64,000 nt of DNA, taken from Gelidibacter algens. Its GTDB lineage: Bacteria; Bacteroidota; Bacteroidia; Flavobacteriales; Flavobacteriaceae. The position numbers were made by a program, and so were the translations under genes. The notes below the pieces were generated by a model. The model saw nothing but the letters and a program-made list of their open reading frames with translations, did not search any database and was not told the origin of the DNA. Every line of letters begins with the position of its first letter. Positions within the stretch are counted from its first letter, which is position 1. Positions 9,385 through 18,824 of the stretch are shown piece after piece. The stretch is from assembly GCF_001678675.1 (NCBI RefSeq), contig NZ_LZRN01000010.1, forward strand, positions 1 to 64,000, given 5' to 3'.

Positions 9385-9846
9385 ATGGAACTTATATTAA
9401 AACAAGACGTTGAAAATTTAGGATTTAAAGACGATGTTGTAACGGTTAAGAACGGTTATGGTAGAAATTTTTTAATTCCTCAAAAACAAGCGGTCATGGC
9501 GACAGTTTCAGCTAAAAAAGTATTGGCTGAAAACTTGAAGCAACGTGCGTTTAAAGAAAAACAAGTAATTGCAGAAGCTCAAAAACAAGCGGATGCAATC
9601 AAAGCATTGGAAATTAAATTAACTTCTAAAGCTGGTGCCGGTGCAACTGCAGGAGACAAGATCTTTGGTTCTATTACCAATATTGATTTGGCTAACGCGT
9701 TGGACAAAGAAGGTGTTTCAGTTGATAAAAGGTACATCGCCATTACAGGTGGTAATATCAAACGTTTAGGTCAATATGACGCTATTATCAGACTTCATAG
9801 AGACGTTACCGTGAATATGACTTTTGAAGTTATTGCTGAAGCATAA
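9385..9846 (+). CDS. rplI: 50S ribosomal protein L9
   Basis: 153 residues. L9 binds domain V of 23S rRNA near the L1 stalk and affects reading-frame fidelity. The N-terminal globular domain is clear (MELILKQDVENLGFKDD, then VKNGYGRNFLIPQ), followed by the long connecting helix (about residues 40-75) and the C-terminal domain with KIFGSITNIDLANAL. Last gene of rpsF-rpsR-rplI; a strong terminator follows 46 bases later. Confidence 0.97.
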   Translation: MELILKQDVENLGFKDDVVTVKNGYGRNFLIPQKQAVMATVSAKKVLAENLKQRAFKEKQVIAEAQKQADAIKALEIKLTSKAGAGATAGDKIFGSITNIDLANALDKEGVSVDKRYIAITGGNIKRLGQYDAIIRLHRDVTVNMTFEVIAEA

Positions 9847-9891
9847 TCAGATTTTTTAAGTTAAATAATTAACATTTTTAAGTTAATAAAT

Positions 9892-9925
9892 AAAAAGGGC
9901 TACTCGTTTGAGTAGCCTTTTTTAT
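9892..9925 (+). terminator. rho-independent terminator of the rpsF operon
   Basis: A-run, GGGCTACTC stem, GTTT loop, GAGTAGCC stem and a T-run form a textbook intrinsic terminator after rplI. Confidence 0.9.
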
Positions 9926-9963
9926 TTTAATTTTACCAAGGACTGACCAAACCAACACAAACT

Positions 9964-12900
9964 ATGAAAAAATTACTATCGACTTTAATTTTAATGTTTT
10001 GCACCATTGTGGCTTTTGCACAAGTAACAACCTCAAACATTAAAGGTTTAATTCTTGATGAGACCCAACAACCTTTGCCTGGAGTAAATGTTGTTGCCAT
10101 CCATACACCCACAGGAACTGTTTATGGATCTGCAACTAATTTTGATGGAAGGTTTAATTTACTTAACCTAAGAGTAGGCGGCCCCTACAAAATAACATTG
10201 AGCTATGTTGGCTATAAAGAGCAAATATTCAATGAAATTTATCTGACATTGGGAAAAACTGAGGAGATAGATTTTGCAATGGTGCCAGATAGTCAGCAAT
10301 TAGATGCTGTAGTCTTAACAGGAACAAGTTCTACTGGTACATTTGGTGCAGATAGAACTGGTGCAGAAACAAATGTTGGCAGAAGAGAGCTTACAAGATT
10401 GCCAACCATTTCACGATCTGCTTCAGACTTTACAAGACTTGAACCAACAGCAAGTAATGGTTCTTTTGGCGGTAGGAATGACCAATATAATAATTTTTCA
10501 CTTGATGGTGCAATCTTTACAAATCCATTTGGACTAGATGCAGCAACCCCAGGTGGACAAACAGACTCACAACCAATTTCACTCGATGCCATAGAGCAAA
10601 TAACAGTGTCCACCGCACCTTACGATGTTACTCAGTCTGGATTTACCGGAGCTGCCGTTAATGCGGTCACGAAAAGTGGAACCAATGAATTTCACGGCAC
10701 AGTTTACGGATTTTTCAGAAACGAAGATCTAACGGGAGGTAAAGTGAGTGGAGAAGATGTTGTGAAACCAAAATTGGAACAGAACCAATATGGTTTCAGT
10801 ATCGGCGGTCCTATCATAAAGAACAAACTGTTCTTCTTTGCAAATTTCGAAAAAGACGAACGCACTGATTTGGGAACTAACGGTTTTATACCAAACACAG
10901 GAAGTGGCGCTGTGAATGAATCTCGAGTACTTGAACAAGATTTGATTACGGTTCAAAACGCACTTTTGGACATTGGTTATAATCCAGGAGCCTATGAAGG
11001 TTTTACTTATGGTGCAAAATCAAACAAGGGTATTTTTAAACTAGACTGGAATATCAACGAAACTAATCGATTGGCAGTTATATATAACTACCTGAATGCT
11101 TCCAAGGAAAAACCAGCACATCCATCAGCGCTTGGTTTTAGAGGGCCAAGCGTCAATACGCTTCAATTTCAAAATTCAGGATATGAAATCAATAATAACA
11201 TCCGGTCTGTACAATTGGAATTGAATTCGACCTTATCAGACGAGGCCAGTAATAAATTCCAAATTGGTTACACTCATTTTGATGATTTTAGAAATCCATT
11301 ATCAACACCGGCACCAACAATTACCATTACAAAAGATGGGTCCAATTATATTATTGCTGGTCATGAGCCATTTTCTATCAATAATAAATTAGATCAAAAA
11401 GTGTTGCAATTTTCTGATAATCTCAATTTTTTTAAAGGGGATCATACATTTACCATCGGATTATCTTTTGAAAAATTTCAATTTGACAACTCATTCAATT
11501 TAGGCGCATACGGAGCTCGAGGAGTCTTTTTTCCAACGACAACCATGTCTGATTTTCAAAATTTGGTCGACTCCGGTCAGTTACAGGATTTGTTTGATGC
11601 CGCTAATGCAGCGCACAACTCTTTAACTGCCAATGGAGAAGGAGTTGCTGGCGGATTTACCTTGTCGGAAACCAATGTTGGCCAAATGTCTTTCTATGCA
11701 CAAGATGAATGGAACGTGAATGAAAAATTCAAATTAACCTATGGCGTTCGTTTTGATAAACCACTATATTTTGATTCCGCTGAAAAGGCGCAAGAAGTAA
11801 TAGATCGAGGATTTGTAGTTCCAGATATCGAATATTATAACCCAAATACGGGAGAAAGAGTATTGATCGATAATACCCAATTGCCATCAAACCAATGGCT
11901 CATATCGCCAAGATTAGGATTTAATTACGATGTTAAAGGCGATAAAACATTCCAGGTGCGCGGTGGTTCTGGTTTGTTTACGGGACGTTTTCCTTTTGTT
12001 TGGCTAGGGAATCAAATAGCGAATCCAGATGTATTTTTCTTGCAAGCCGTTGACCCTGACTATAAATTTCCACAGGTATGGAGAACAAACATTGGAACAG
12101 ATTATAAATTAGAAAATGGCATTATTTTGACAGGTGATGTGTCTTATACTAGAGACACCAATGGTGCACATGTTCAGAATTGGGGTTACTGCCACCATCG
12201 GCAAGCTTAAATGGCGTGGATGACAGACCAATTTATGCTCCGAGTGATATTATCAATAATGCTTATGTATTTACCAATACGGATAAGGGGAGAATTTGGA
12301 ATGTTTCTGCCAAAGCACAGAAATCATTCGACAACGGATTATATACCATGTTGGCCTATAGTTTTCTAAATGCAAAAGATGTCAACTCAATCGAAGCTGA
12401 AATTACAAGTGATGCCTTCGCCGGCAATCCTGCTTTGGGAAATGTCAATGATGATGTTTTAGGTTTTTCAAAATATGGAGATAAACATAGATTCATAGGA
12501 GTTGCGAGTAAAAAATGGACTTATGGAAAGGGAAAATACGGAACAACCATTTCTACATTTTTTGAATATGCGCAAGGTGGACGTTATAATTATACCTATG
12601 GAGGAGACATTAATGGAGATGGATCAAATCTTAATGATTTAATTTACGTTCCAACATCGGCCGAAATCGGTCAACAACAGTTTTCAGGTGGACAAGCCGA
12701 GCGAGAGGCTTTTGACGCTTATATTGCTCAAGATGACTATTTGAACGGGCGACGAGGTCAGTATGCTGAGCGCTATGCTGCAATTGCACCTTGGAGAAGT
12801 CGTTGGGATTTGAAAGTGCTCCAAGATTTCAATTTTAACATCGCAGGTAAAACGAATACGCTTCAGTTAAGTGTCGATGTATTAAATGTGGGTAACTTAT

Positions 12901-13082
12901 TAAATTCCGATTGGGGATTGATTCAACTGCCAAATAGTGTACAGCCTATTGGTGTTAGTGTTGACCCAAATACCAATATCCCAACCTATACCTTTAATCC
13001 CAACTTAACGAAAACATACAGTTATGATTCTAGTTTGGCATCGAGATGGCAAGCACAATTTGGATTGCGCTATATATTCTAG
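9964..13082 (+). pseudogene. TonB-dependent receptor (SusC/OmpA-like), one-base frameshift
   Basis: Two overlapping frames (9964..12210 and 12180..13082) together read as one outer-membrane receptor of about 1,039 residues. There is a signal peptide (ending VAFAQ), a carboxypeptidase-like regulatory domain (about residues 25-105), a plug domain near 110-235 (GGRNDQYNNFSLDG, NAVTKSGTNEFHG) and a 22-strand barrel ending in an aromatic residue (FGLRYIF). The frame breaks in the G4 run at 12182-12185; one extra G restores NWGLLPPSASLNGVDDRP across the joint. Such receptors without a SusD partner next to them often take up peptides, siderophores or unknown ligands. Either the strain lost the receptor or the base is missing from the assembly; the rest of the gene has no other lesion. 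Confidence 0.85.
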
Positions 13083-13107
13083 TTTTTGAATTTAAATTTA
13101 TAAATTT

Positions 13108-13137
13108 GCGCTCTTGTAAAAAGGAGCGCATTTTTTA
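13108..13137 (+). terminator. intrinsic terminator after the TonB receptor
   Basis: GCGCTC (13108-13113), an A-rich loop, GAGCGC (13124-13129) and a T-run. The bases just before it (TAAATTTG, 13101-13108) also match the -7 promoter box, so the hairpin could instead be the leader of the next gene. Confidence 0.65.
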
Positions 13138-13152
13138 TTTATCAAAGCTAAT

Positions 13153-13626
13153 ATGAAATACACACGACTTACCAAAGAACAATTTGAGGAATTACATCAG
13201 GAATTTATTAACTTTTTAGCTACTCAATCCATTACTGCAGAGGAGTGGACGGATATTAAGACCAATAAACCCGAAGTGGCAGAAGAAGAATTGGATGTCT
13301 TCAGCGATTTGGTTTGGGAGGGTGTTTTAAGCAAGGTGATTTATTTAGAGCATATTTCTCCACAACAGATGCACCTCTTCCATCTAAAAGAGAAGGACAT
13401 GCAATTGATTGCTGTAAAATTAAATAGAGATACCGCTGACCTAACCACTAGCGAAGGTTTTGAATGGTTGAGAGATAATCTCCTATCTGATGATGTCGAA
13501 TTTTTGACCGCCAACAAAGTATATTCGGAAGATAAAGCGTTGGATAAATTTAAACTCATCCAGCAAGGCGGCGTGATCACCAAAGGCGATTTATACATGT
13601 ATTTTGAAAAGTTGGTGGTGAAGTAG
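13153..13626 (+). CDS. conserved flavobacterial protein, probably DUF6495 family
   Basis: 157 residues, acidic, soluble, without signal peptide or membrane helix. It begins MKYTRLTKEQFEELHQEF and contains EFINFLATQSI, WEGVLSKVIYLEHISPQQMH, KDMQLIAVKL and GGVITKGDLY. I recognise it as a small conserved hypothetical of Flavobacteriia, probably the family named DUF6495; function unknown. No close operon partner; a heptanucleotide repeat follows directly. Confidence 0.75.
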   Translation: MKYTRLTKEQFEELHQEFINFLATQSITAEEWTDIKTNKPEVAEEELDVFSDLVWEGVLSKVIYLEHISPQQMHLFHLKEKDMQLIAVKLNRDTADLTTSEGFEWLRDNLLSDDVEFLTANKVYSEDKALDKFKLIQQGGVITKGDLYMYFEKLVVK

Positions 13627-13638
13627 TTTTTTTAGTTA

Positions 13639-13743
13639 GAAGCTGGAAGCTGGAAGCTGGAAGCTGGAAGCTGGAAGTTGGAAGTTAGACGCTAGAAGTT
13701 AGAGGCTAGAAACAAGAAACAAGAAACAAGAAACAAGAAACAT
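13639..13743. repeat. heptanucleotide tandem array, 15 units
   Basis: Exactly 105 bases in 15 steps of seven: five GAAGCTG, then drifting GAAGTTG, GAAGTTA, GACGCTA, GAAGTTA, GAGGCTA, then four GAAACAA and a last GAAACAT. Every unit begins with GA. It fills the space between a conserved hypothetical and the convergent permease gene. Confidence 0.92.
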
Positions 13744-13756
13744 AACGATCTAACAT

Positions 13757-14998
13757 CTACTCATACCTCAAAGACTCTATAGGATCCAATTTAGCGGCTT
13801 TTATTGCCGGAAGCAACCCAGCAACAACAGCTACAATAAAAGCGATGGTAAACGCGCTGAACATAGCGAGCCAAGGTGTTGAGAATTGAAAGTCGGCCGC
13901 AGCTGAAACGGCGTACCCAATAAGAACCCCTAACATAATTCCTAAAATGCCACCCAATTGGCCAATAATTATGGCTTCCATAAAAAATTGTGTGGCTATA
14001 GTTTTCTTTTTTGCACCCAAAGCTTTCCGCACACCAATCTCTCGTGTACGTTCAGTAACGGAAACAAACAAGATGTTCATAAGCGCAATTGAAGAACCTA
14101 AAATGGTGATCATACTAATTACCCAAGCAGCAACATAAAGATAACCTGTGATGGAGCCAATACGGTTAATTAAATCGTCACTGCGTTCTAGCCCAAAATC
14201 ATTATCTTCAACGGGATTCAATGCTCTCACATTTCTGAAGGTTAAAATAGCATCATCCTGTGCACCTTCCAACATGTCTTTTTTATCGGTTTTAACGCTC
14301 AAACTATAGTTGATATTCGGACTCGTAAATAGCGTTCTCGCTTTTTGAATGGGGATCATCACACGCAAATCCTGATTGTTTCCAAAGGTGGAACCCTTCG
14401 ATTTCAAAACACCAATCACCTTAAATTTTGCACCTCTCACACTTATGGTTTGCCCAATAGGATTGACATCGCTCAAGATAGACTTTGCCAAATCGCTCCC
14501 AATCACACATAATGTGGAGCTATTGTCAATATCAAAAACGTTGAACTCACGGCCTTCACTAATTTCAAGTCCGGAGTTTTGGATAAAATTTTCATTGACT
14601 CCCAAAACAGTCACTTCAGGATCTGTTTTTGTATTTTCATACTTAACTTCAGCGGTTTGTGTGCCTACAAAAGACACTGACACTTTGGTGAATGGGAATT
14701 TATAGGTATCCTCAAAATCTTTGACATCTCTATAACTAATAATCGGATTGATTTTTTGAACTTCCTTCCCACTTTGACGTTGGGTTGTAAATTCATATCG
14801 CTGAATATTGAAGGTGTTGGCCCCCATTGAAGAAAAATCGCTTGAAATTGTATTCTCCAAAGCCGAAACTGCACTTAAAATTCCCACTAAAGCCGTGATA
14901 CCAATGGCAATAATTAAAACGGTCAAAATGGTACGTAACAGTTGGGTGCGGATGGAATTGAAGGCAATTCTAATATTCTCTCTGAATAATGAAAACAT
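13757..14998 (-). CDS. MacB/FtsX-type ABC transporter permease
   Basis: 413 residues. One N-terminal helix (LLRTILTVLIIAIGITALVG), a large extracytoplasmic MacB-type periplasmic core domain (about residues 45-270), then three C-terminal helices of the FtsX domain, with ERTREIGVRKALGA before the second-last pair and the closing PIESLRYE, both family hallmarks. MacB-type permeases work with a separate ATPase and often a periplasmic adaptor to move lipoproteins, peptides or toxins by mechanotransmission. No ATPase gene is next to it, so it probably uses one encoded elsewhere. Start at ATG 14998. Confidence 0.9.
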   Translation of the reverse strand: MFSLFRENIRIAFNSIRTQLLRTILTVLIIAIGITALVGILSAVSALENTISSDFSSMGANTFNIQRYEFTTQRQSGKEVQKINPIISYRDVKDFEDTYKFPFTKVSVSFVGTQTAEVKYENTKTDPEVTVLGVNENFIQNSGLEISEGREFNVFDIDNSSTLCVIGSDLAKSILSDVNPIGQTISVRGAKFKVIGVLKSKGSTFGNNQDLRVMIPIQKARTLFTSPNINYSLSVKTDKKDMLEGAQDDAILTFRNVRALNPVEDNDFGLERSDDLINRIGSITGYLYVAAWVISMITILGSSIALMNILFVSVTERTREIGVRKALGAKKKTIATQFFMEAIIIGQLGGILGIMLGVLIGYAVSAAADFQFSTPWLAMFSAFTIAFIVAVVAGLLPAIKAAKLDPIESLRYE

Positions 14999-15105
14999 AA
15001 AGGCTAGTTGTTCTTGTTAAGGTCGATAGCTATAAGACTACAAACGGTCAATAAAGTTACTATAAATTTGAAATAACTATCCAATTATTTTAAAACACGT
15101 CTTGA

Positions 15106-15140
15106 AACTCTGTAACTCTCCTTTTTCTCTGGGTAACTCT
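15106..15140. repeat. short AACTCT repeat spaced 21 bases
   Basis: GTAACTCT occurs at 15112-15119 and 15133-15140, 21 bases (three heptads) apart, with CTCTG copies between. It is probably another remnant of the heptad-type intergenic arrays. The rest of the gap between the permease and hisS shows only the hisS signals. Confidence 0.35.
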
Positions 15141-15223
15141 GCGAAATAGCTTTAACCTTGCAAAATGAAATTGAACCTAGCAAGAAGACACCAACTTTTA
15201 GGCTGAAATTTCTAGAATTATAA

Positions 15224-15231
15224 TATTTTTG
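15224..15231 (+). promoter_or_regulatory. candidate -7 box for hisS
   Basis: TATTTTTG matches TAnnTTTG and is followed by C; no convincing TTG box is found 20 bases upstream, so the call is weak. The hisS start is 50 bases downstream. Confidence 0.35.
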
Positions 15232-15257
15232 CAAGAGTAAAACTAATTTTAAAAAGA

Positions 15258-15275
15258 TTCCCGCTTTCGCGGGAA
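15258..15275 (+). promoter_or_regulatory. perfect hairpin just before the hisS start codon
   Basis: TTCCCGC-tttc-GCGGGAA, a 7-bp GC-rich stem, ends six bases before the ATG. It could hide the ribosome entry site of hisS, or it could be a dispersed repeat: its core is like the GC-rich palindrome in the 81-bp repeat at 7481. Confidence 0.6.
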
Positions 15276-15281
15276 GTAAAC

Positions 15282-16655
15282 ATGGCACAAAAACCAAGCA
15301 TCCCAAAAGGCACGAGAGATTTCAATCCGGAAGAAGTTGCAAAACGCAATTATATTTTTAATACCATACGTCAGAATTTTGAGCGTTTTGGGTTCCAACC
15401 TATAGAAACCCCTAGTTTTGAAAATTCAGAAACCTTAATGGGCAAATATGGCGATGAAGGAGACCGTTTGATCTTTAAGATTTTGAATTCTGGAGATTTT
15501 TTAAATAAAGCCGATCAACAGGCTTATGACGCAAAAGACTCTCATAAAATAACAGGCTCCATTTCAGAAAAAGCCCTCCGCTACGACCTCACCGTTCCCT
15601 TCGCCAGATATGTCGTGCAACACCAAAATGAGATAGAATTCCCTTTTAAACGGTACCAAATCCAACCCGTGTGGAGGGCCGACCGTCCTCAGAAAGGACG
15701 CTTTAGAGAATTTTTCCAATGTGATGCTGATGTGGTGGGCTCTCAATCGTTATGGCAAGAAGTGGAATTTGTCCAATTATACGATGCCGTATTTACAGCC
15801 TTAAAATTGGAAGGTGTCACTATAAAAATTAATAATCGTAAAATTTTGTCAGGGATTGCTGAAGTGATTGGCGCTCAAGATAAGTTGATCGACTTTACCG
15901 TAGCACTCGATAAATTGGATAAAATAGGAGAGGAGAAGGTCAAGGAAGAAATGTTGGAGAAAGGTATTTCCCAGTCTGGAATTGATAAGTTGCAGCCGTT
16001 GTTTACTCTGTCAGGAACTTTTGAGTCGCAGATTGCACAATTAAAAACAATTCTTTCCACTTCTGAAGAGGGCAAAAAAGGCATTCAAGAATTGGAGTTT
16101 ATTGACAAGGCCATTTCAGAATTGAAATTACACACTGCAAACCTGCAATTGGATGTCACCTTGGCACGCGGACTCAACTATTACACAGGTGCTATTTTTG
16201 AAGTGTCTGCGCCTGAAGGTGTCTCTATGGGATCAATTGGTGGTGGCGGCCGTTATGATGATTTGACCGGAATTTTTGGATTGAAAGACGTGAGTGGTGT
16301 GGGCATTAGTTTTGGACTCGATCGTATTTATTTGGTCTTGGAAGCCTTGAGCTTATTTCCTGAAACCATCACCAATACTGTAAAAGCGCTATTCATTAAT
16401 TTTGGAGAAGCAGAAGCAATGGCGAGTATGAAAGCTATTAAGGAACTTAGAAATCACGGTATTAATGCTGAGCTGTTTCCTGATCACAAGAAAACAATCA
16501 AGCAGTTCAATTATGCCAATAAACGCAATATTCCGAACGTTGTTTTAGTGGGCGAATCTGAACTGGCATCAGAAACATTTACGCTTAAAAATATGGCTTC
16601 AGGAGCGCAGCAATCTGTTGATCTGAACACCTTGGTATCTTTGTTGGGAAACTAA
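15282..16655 (+). CDS. hisS: histidine--tRNA ligase
   Basis: 457 residues. HisRS charges tRNA-His. Class II motifs are present: KGTRDF at the N-terminus, motif 2 region QIQPVWRADRPQKGRFREFFQCDADVVG, the histidine-specific LARGLNYYTGAIFEV, motif 3 GISFGLDRIY, and a C-terminal anticodon-binding domain (about residues 360-457: VKALFINFGEAEAM, VLVGESEL). Start ATG 15282 gives the normal N-terminus MAQKPSIPKGTRDF. It is a single-gene unit with a hairpin directly upstream. Confidence 0.96.
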   Translation: MAQKPSIPKGTRDFNPEEVAKRNYIFNTIRQNFERFGFQPIETPSFENSETLMGKYGDEGDRLIFKILNSGDFLNKADQQAYDAKDSHKITGSISEKALRYDLTVPFARYVVQHQNEIEFPFKRYQIQPVWRADRPQKGRFREFFQCDADVVGSQSLWQEVEFVQLYDAVFTALKLEGVTIKINNRKILSGIAEVIGAQDKLIDFTVALDKLDKIGEEKVKEEMLEKGISQSGIDKLQPLFTLSGTFESQIAQLKTILSTSEEGKKGIQELEFIDKAISELKLHTANLQLDVTLARGLNYYTGAIFEVSAPEGVSMGSIGGGGRYDDLTGIFGLKDVSGVGISFGLDRIYLVLEALSLFPETITNTVKALFINFGEAEAMASMKAIKELRNHGINAELFPDHKKTIKQFNYANKRNIPNVVLVGESELASETFTLKNMASGAQQSVDLNTLVSLLGN

Positions 16656-16770
16656 TTTAGTGTGAGTATAAAGAAACCAATTACATAAATAATTTTCTCA
16701 ATTCTCCCAAGATCACCTAAAACACAACAGTTATGCTGATAAGTGAGGATTCAAAACCGGCAATAAAACA

Positions 16771-16802
16771 AATCGCCTACTCTAATAAAAGAGTAGACGA
16801 TT
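16771..16802. terminator. hairpin in the hisS / OmpA convergent gap
   Basis: AATCG-c-CTACTCT-aataaa-AGAGTAG-a-CGATT forms a 12-bp stem with one mismatch. There is no long T-run after it, so it may be a bidirectional terminator for the two convergent genes or just a palindrome. Confidence 0.45.
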
Positions 16803-16924
16803 GCACTTGGTTGGTTAGAACAAGCGGTTAAAAGTTGCTATTTGCTTATTTATAATTCAATGTGTCTGTTTTATGTTTTTCAGTTTAGGGCATGTTACCA
16901 AAAACATGCTTTAAGAGTACACCA

Positions 16925-18814
16925 TTATTTCAGGATCATAAACTCACAACGTCTGTTGATGGCATGTTCTTCGTCACTACAATCTCCATCACACTTTACA
17001 AGAGGCACGCGTTCACCGTAGCCTTTAGAACGCAGTCTACTTCTTTCAATGCCGTTTTCTACCAAATACTCTAGGGTAGCGGCGGCTCTTTGATGTGACA
17101 GATGCAGGTTGTGCAAGTCAGAGGCTCTATTATCAGTATGTGCAGCCAATTGGATTTCCATACGTGGATATTTGTTCAGTAAGTAAACCAGCACGTCCAA
17201 CGTTCTTGCGGCCTCTGGCTTAATTTCCCATTTACTGAATTCAAAATAGATATTTTCCAATTCGATATACGTATAGCCATCATCTTTAGTAACTACAATG
17301 TCTTCGGCATCATCATAAGATTCAATGGACAATTCAATATTAAAGGTAATATTGCCATCATCATTAGTGGTCAAGGTTTCTGAGGATGAGATATAAAAAT
17401 CCCGATCAGCTTCAATAATATATGTTTTGTTGGGCTCAGTATTAAAAACATATTGCGCATCTTCGCCTACCACCATTTGGCCTATAAGTGTCTCATTTTC
17501 ATCAAACAACGTCACAGTTGTTCCGGCAAGTAAGTTTTTGGAGTTTTTATCAATAACATTGCCTTCTACAGTAAACTGGCGTTCGTTATCCTTGCGTGTA
17601 TAGGCATACAAATTGTCGTAGCCCGTACGGTTGGATGCAAAATAGCCGGTGTCGTCTCTTTGGCTGAGGATAAAACCAAAATCATCCCCTTCTGAATTAA
17701 TTGTTCCGCCCAAATTAAGAGGTTTGGAATAGACACCATTATAAACCTTGCTCATAAAAATATCCAATCCGCCCATACTTTGATGTCCATCTGAAGCAAA
17801 ATAAAGCGTGTTTTCCCTATCCAAAAATGGAAATTGCTCTCTGTGGATGGTGTTTATGGTTTTATCAAGATGAACAGGATCACTATAGCTTTGCTCTACA
17901 TAACCTTCATAACTAGTGGTGAGATCCACATAAAAAATATCAAAAGAACCAAAACTCCCGGGCATATCACTCGAAAAATACAGTTTTGAATTGTCTCTGT
18001 TCAGCACTGGGTGTTGTGTGGAGTAGAAGTCGCTGCTAAAAGGCAATTCTTCAATATTAGTCCACAACGTGTCTACCAGTTGAGCCTTAAAGAGCTTAAC
18101 CGTTGCCACCAATTCTTCTCCAATCAGCACGCGTTTGTCATTTGTACGAGAGAAATACATGGTTTTGCCATCTGTTGTAAATGTGGCGTTACTCTCATGG
18201 GTTTTGGTATTGATTGCGTCTGAAAAGGGTTTGATATTGATCAGTTTCTTGTCTTGAGAAACCTCAGCTTCATAAAGGTCTAAATACGGTTGATTGTTCC
18301 AGCTATAGGTTGGGTTTTTGGAATTTCTGAACGATGCGAACACCACTTTATTACCAAAATAGGAGATACCAAAATCGCCAGTACGAGAACTTTCGTTCAT
18401 CTGTTGGATGGTATAGTGGTATGGCACGATCATATCAAGATTGGTCAAAAATTTCTCGGTGTTTACAACATATCCCAAATATTCGCCCATAATTTTATCG
18501 GCGTTTTCATAATCCTTCACGCCTTTCAAGGTTTGGGCATAGCGATAATAGACCTCGGGTTGCAAACTGTCTTTATAGCTAGTAAATAATCCGGCATAAG
18601 GTGTTCTGGCCAATTTCATTTCGGAATTGTAATAGTATGAATCGGCTAGTTTTTGTAGTACTTCCTGACTTTGACCAAGCTCTCGGTAGATTTCTGCCGC
18701 CTCTACATAAGATTTTTGTGCAAAGAGTTTGTTGGCCTTTTTCAAGCTCGGTCTTTGCGCATGGACTGACCATTGCGCAACAAGTAAAAATAGAAGTAGG
18801 CAAACGTTTTTCAT
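16925..18814 (-). CDS. OmpA family protein with TPR and PD40 repeats
   Basis: 629 residues from ATG 18814: signal peptide ending SVHAQ, a TPR-like helical stretch (about 25-110), a beta-propeller of PD40-like repeats (about 150-420; YFSSDMPGSFGSFDIFYVDL, TLYFASDGHQSMGGLDIF), a CarboxypepD/CNA-like domain and a C-terminal OmpA peptidoglycan-binding domain (IYFEFSKWEIKPEA, AAHTDNRAS, GYGERVPL). Proteins of this build accompany PorP/SprF and help anchor type IX secretion and gliding parts to the cell wall. It is the last gene of the four-gene cluster and starts 10 bases after PorP/SprF. The alternative start at 18850 would add 12 residues before the signal peptide. Confidence 0.9.
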   Translation of the reverse strand: MKNVCLLLFLLVAQWSVHAQRPSLKKANKLFAQKSYVEAAEIYRELGQSQEVLQKLADSYYYNSEMKLARTPYAGLFTSYKDSLQPEVYYRYAQTLKGVKDYENADKIMGEYLGYVVNTEKFLTNLDMIVPYHYTIQQMNESSRTGDFGISYFGNKVVFASFRNSKNPTYSWNNQPYLDLYEAEVSQDKKLINIKPFSDAINTKTHESNATFTTDGKTMYFSRTNDKRVLIGEELVATVKLFKAQLVDTLWTNIEELPFSSDFYSTQHPVLNRDNSKLYFSSDMPGSFGSFDIFYVDLTTSYEGYVEQSYSDPVHLDKTINTIHREQFPFLDRENTLYFASDGHQSMGGLDIFMSKVYNGVYSKPLNLGGTINSEGDDFGFILSQRDDTGYFASNRTGYDNLYAYTRKDNERQFTVEGNVIDKNSKNLLAGTTVTLFDENETLIGQMVVGEDAQYVFNTEPNKTYIIEADRDFYISSSETLTTNDDGNITFNIELSIESYDDAEDIVVTKDDGYTYIELENIYFEFSKWEIKPEAARTLDVLVYLLNKYPRMEIQLAAHTDNRASDLHNLHLSHQRAAATLEYLVENGIERSRLRSKGYGERVPLVKCDGDCSDEEHAINRRCEFMILK

Positions 18815-18824
18815 GGTTGTTATT

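Noticed and set aside
13101-13108. TAAATTTG as a promoter for the DUF6495 gene
   Set aside because: Its TTG partner is only about 14 bases away and a terminator overlaps it; not called as a separate feature.
15085-15306. 73-codon minus-strand frame before hisS
   Set aside because: It overlaps the hisS start and hairpin, and its protein has no recognisable features.
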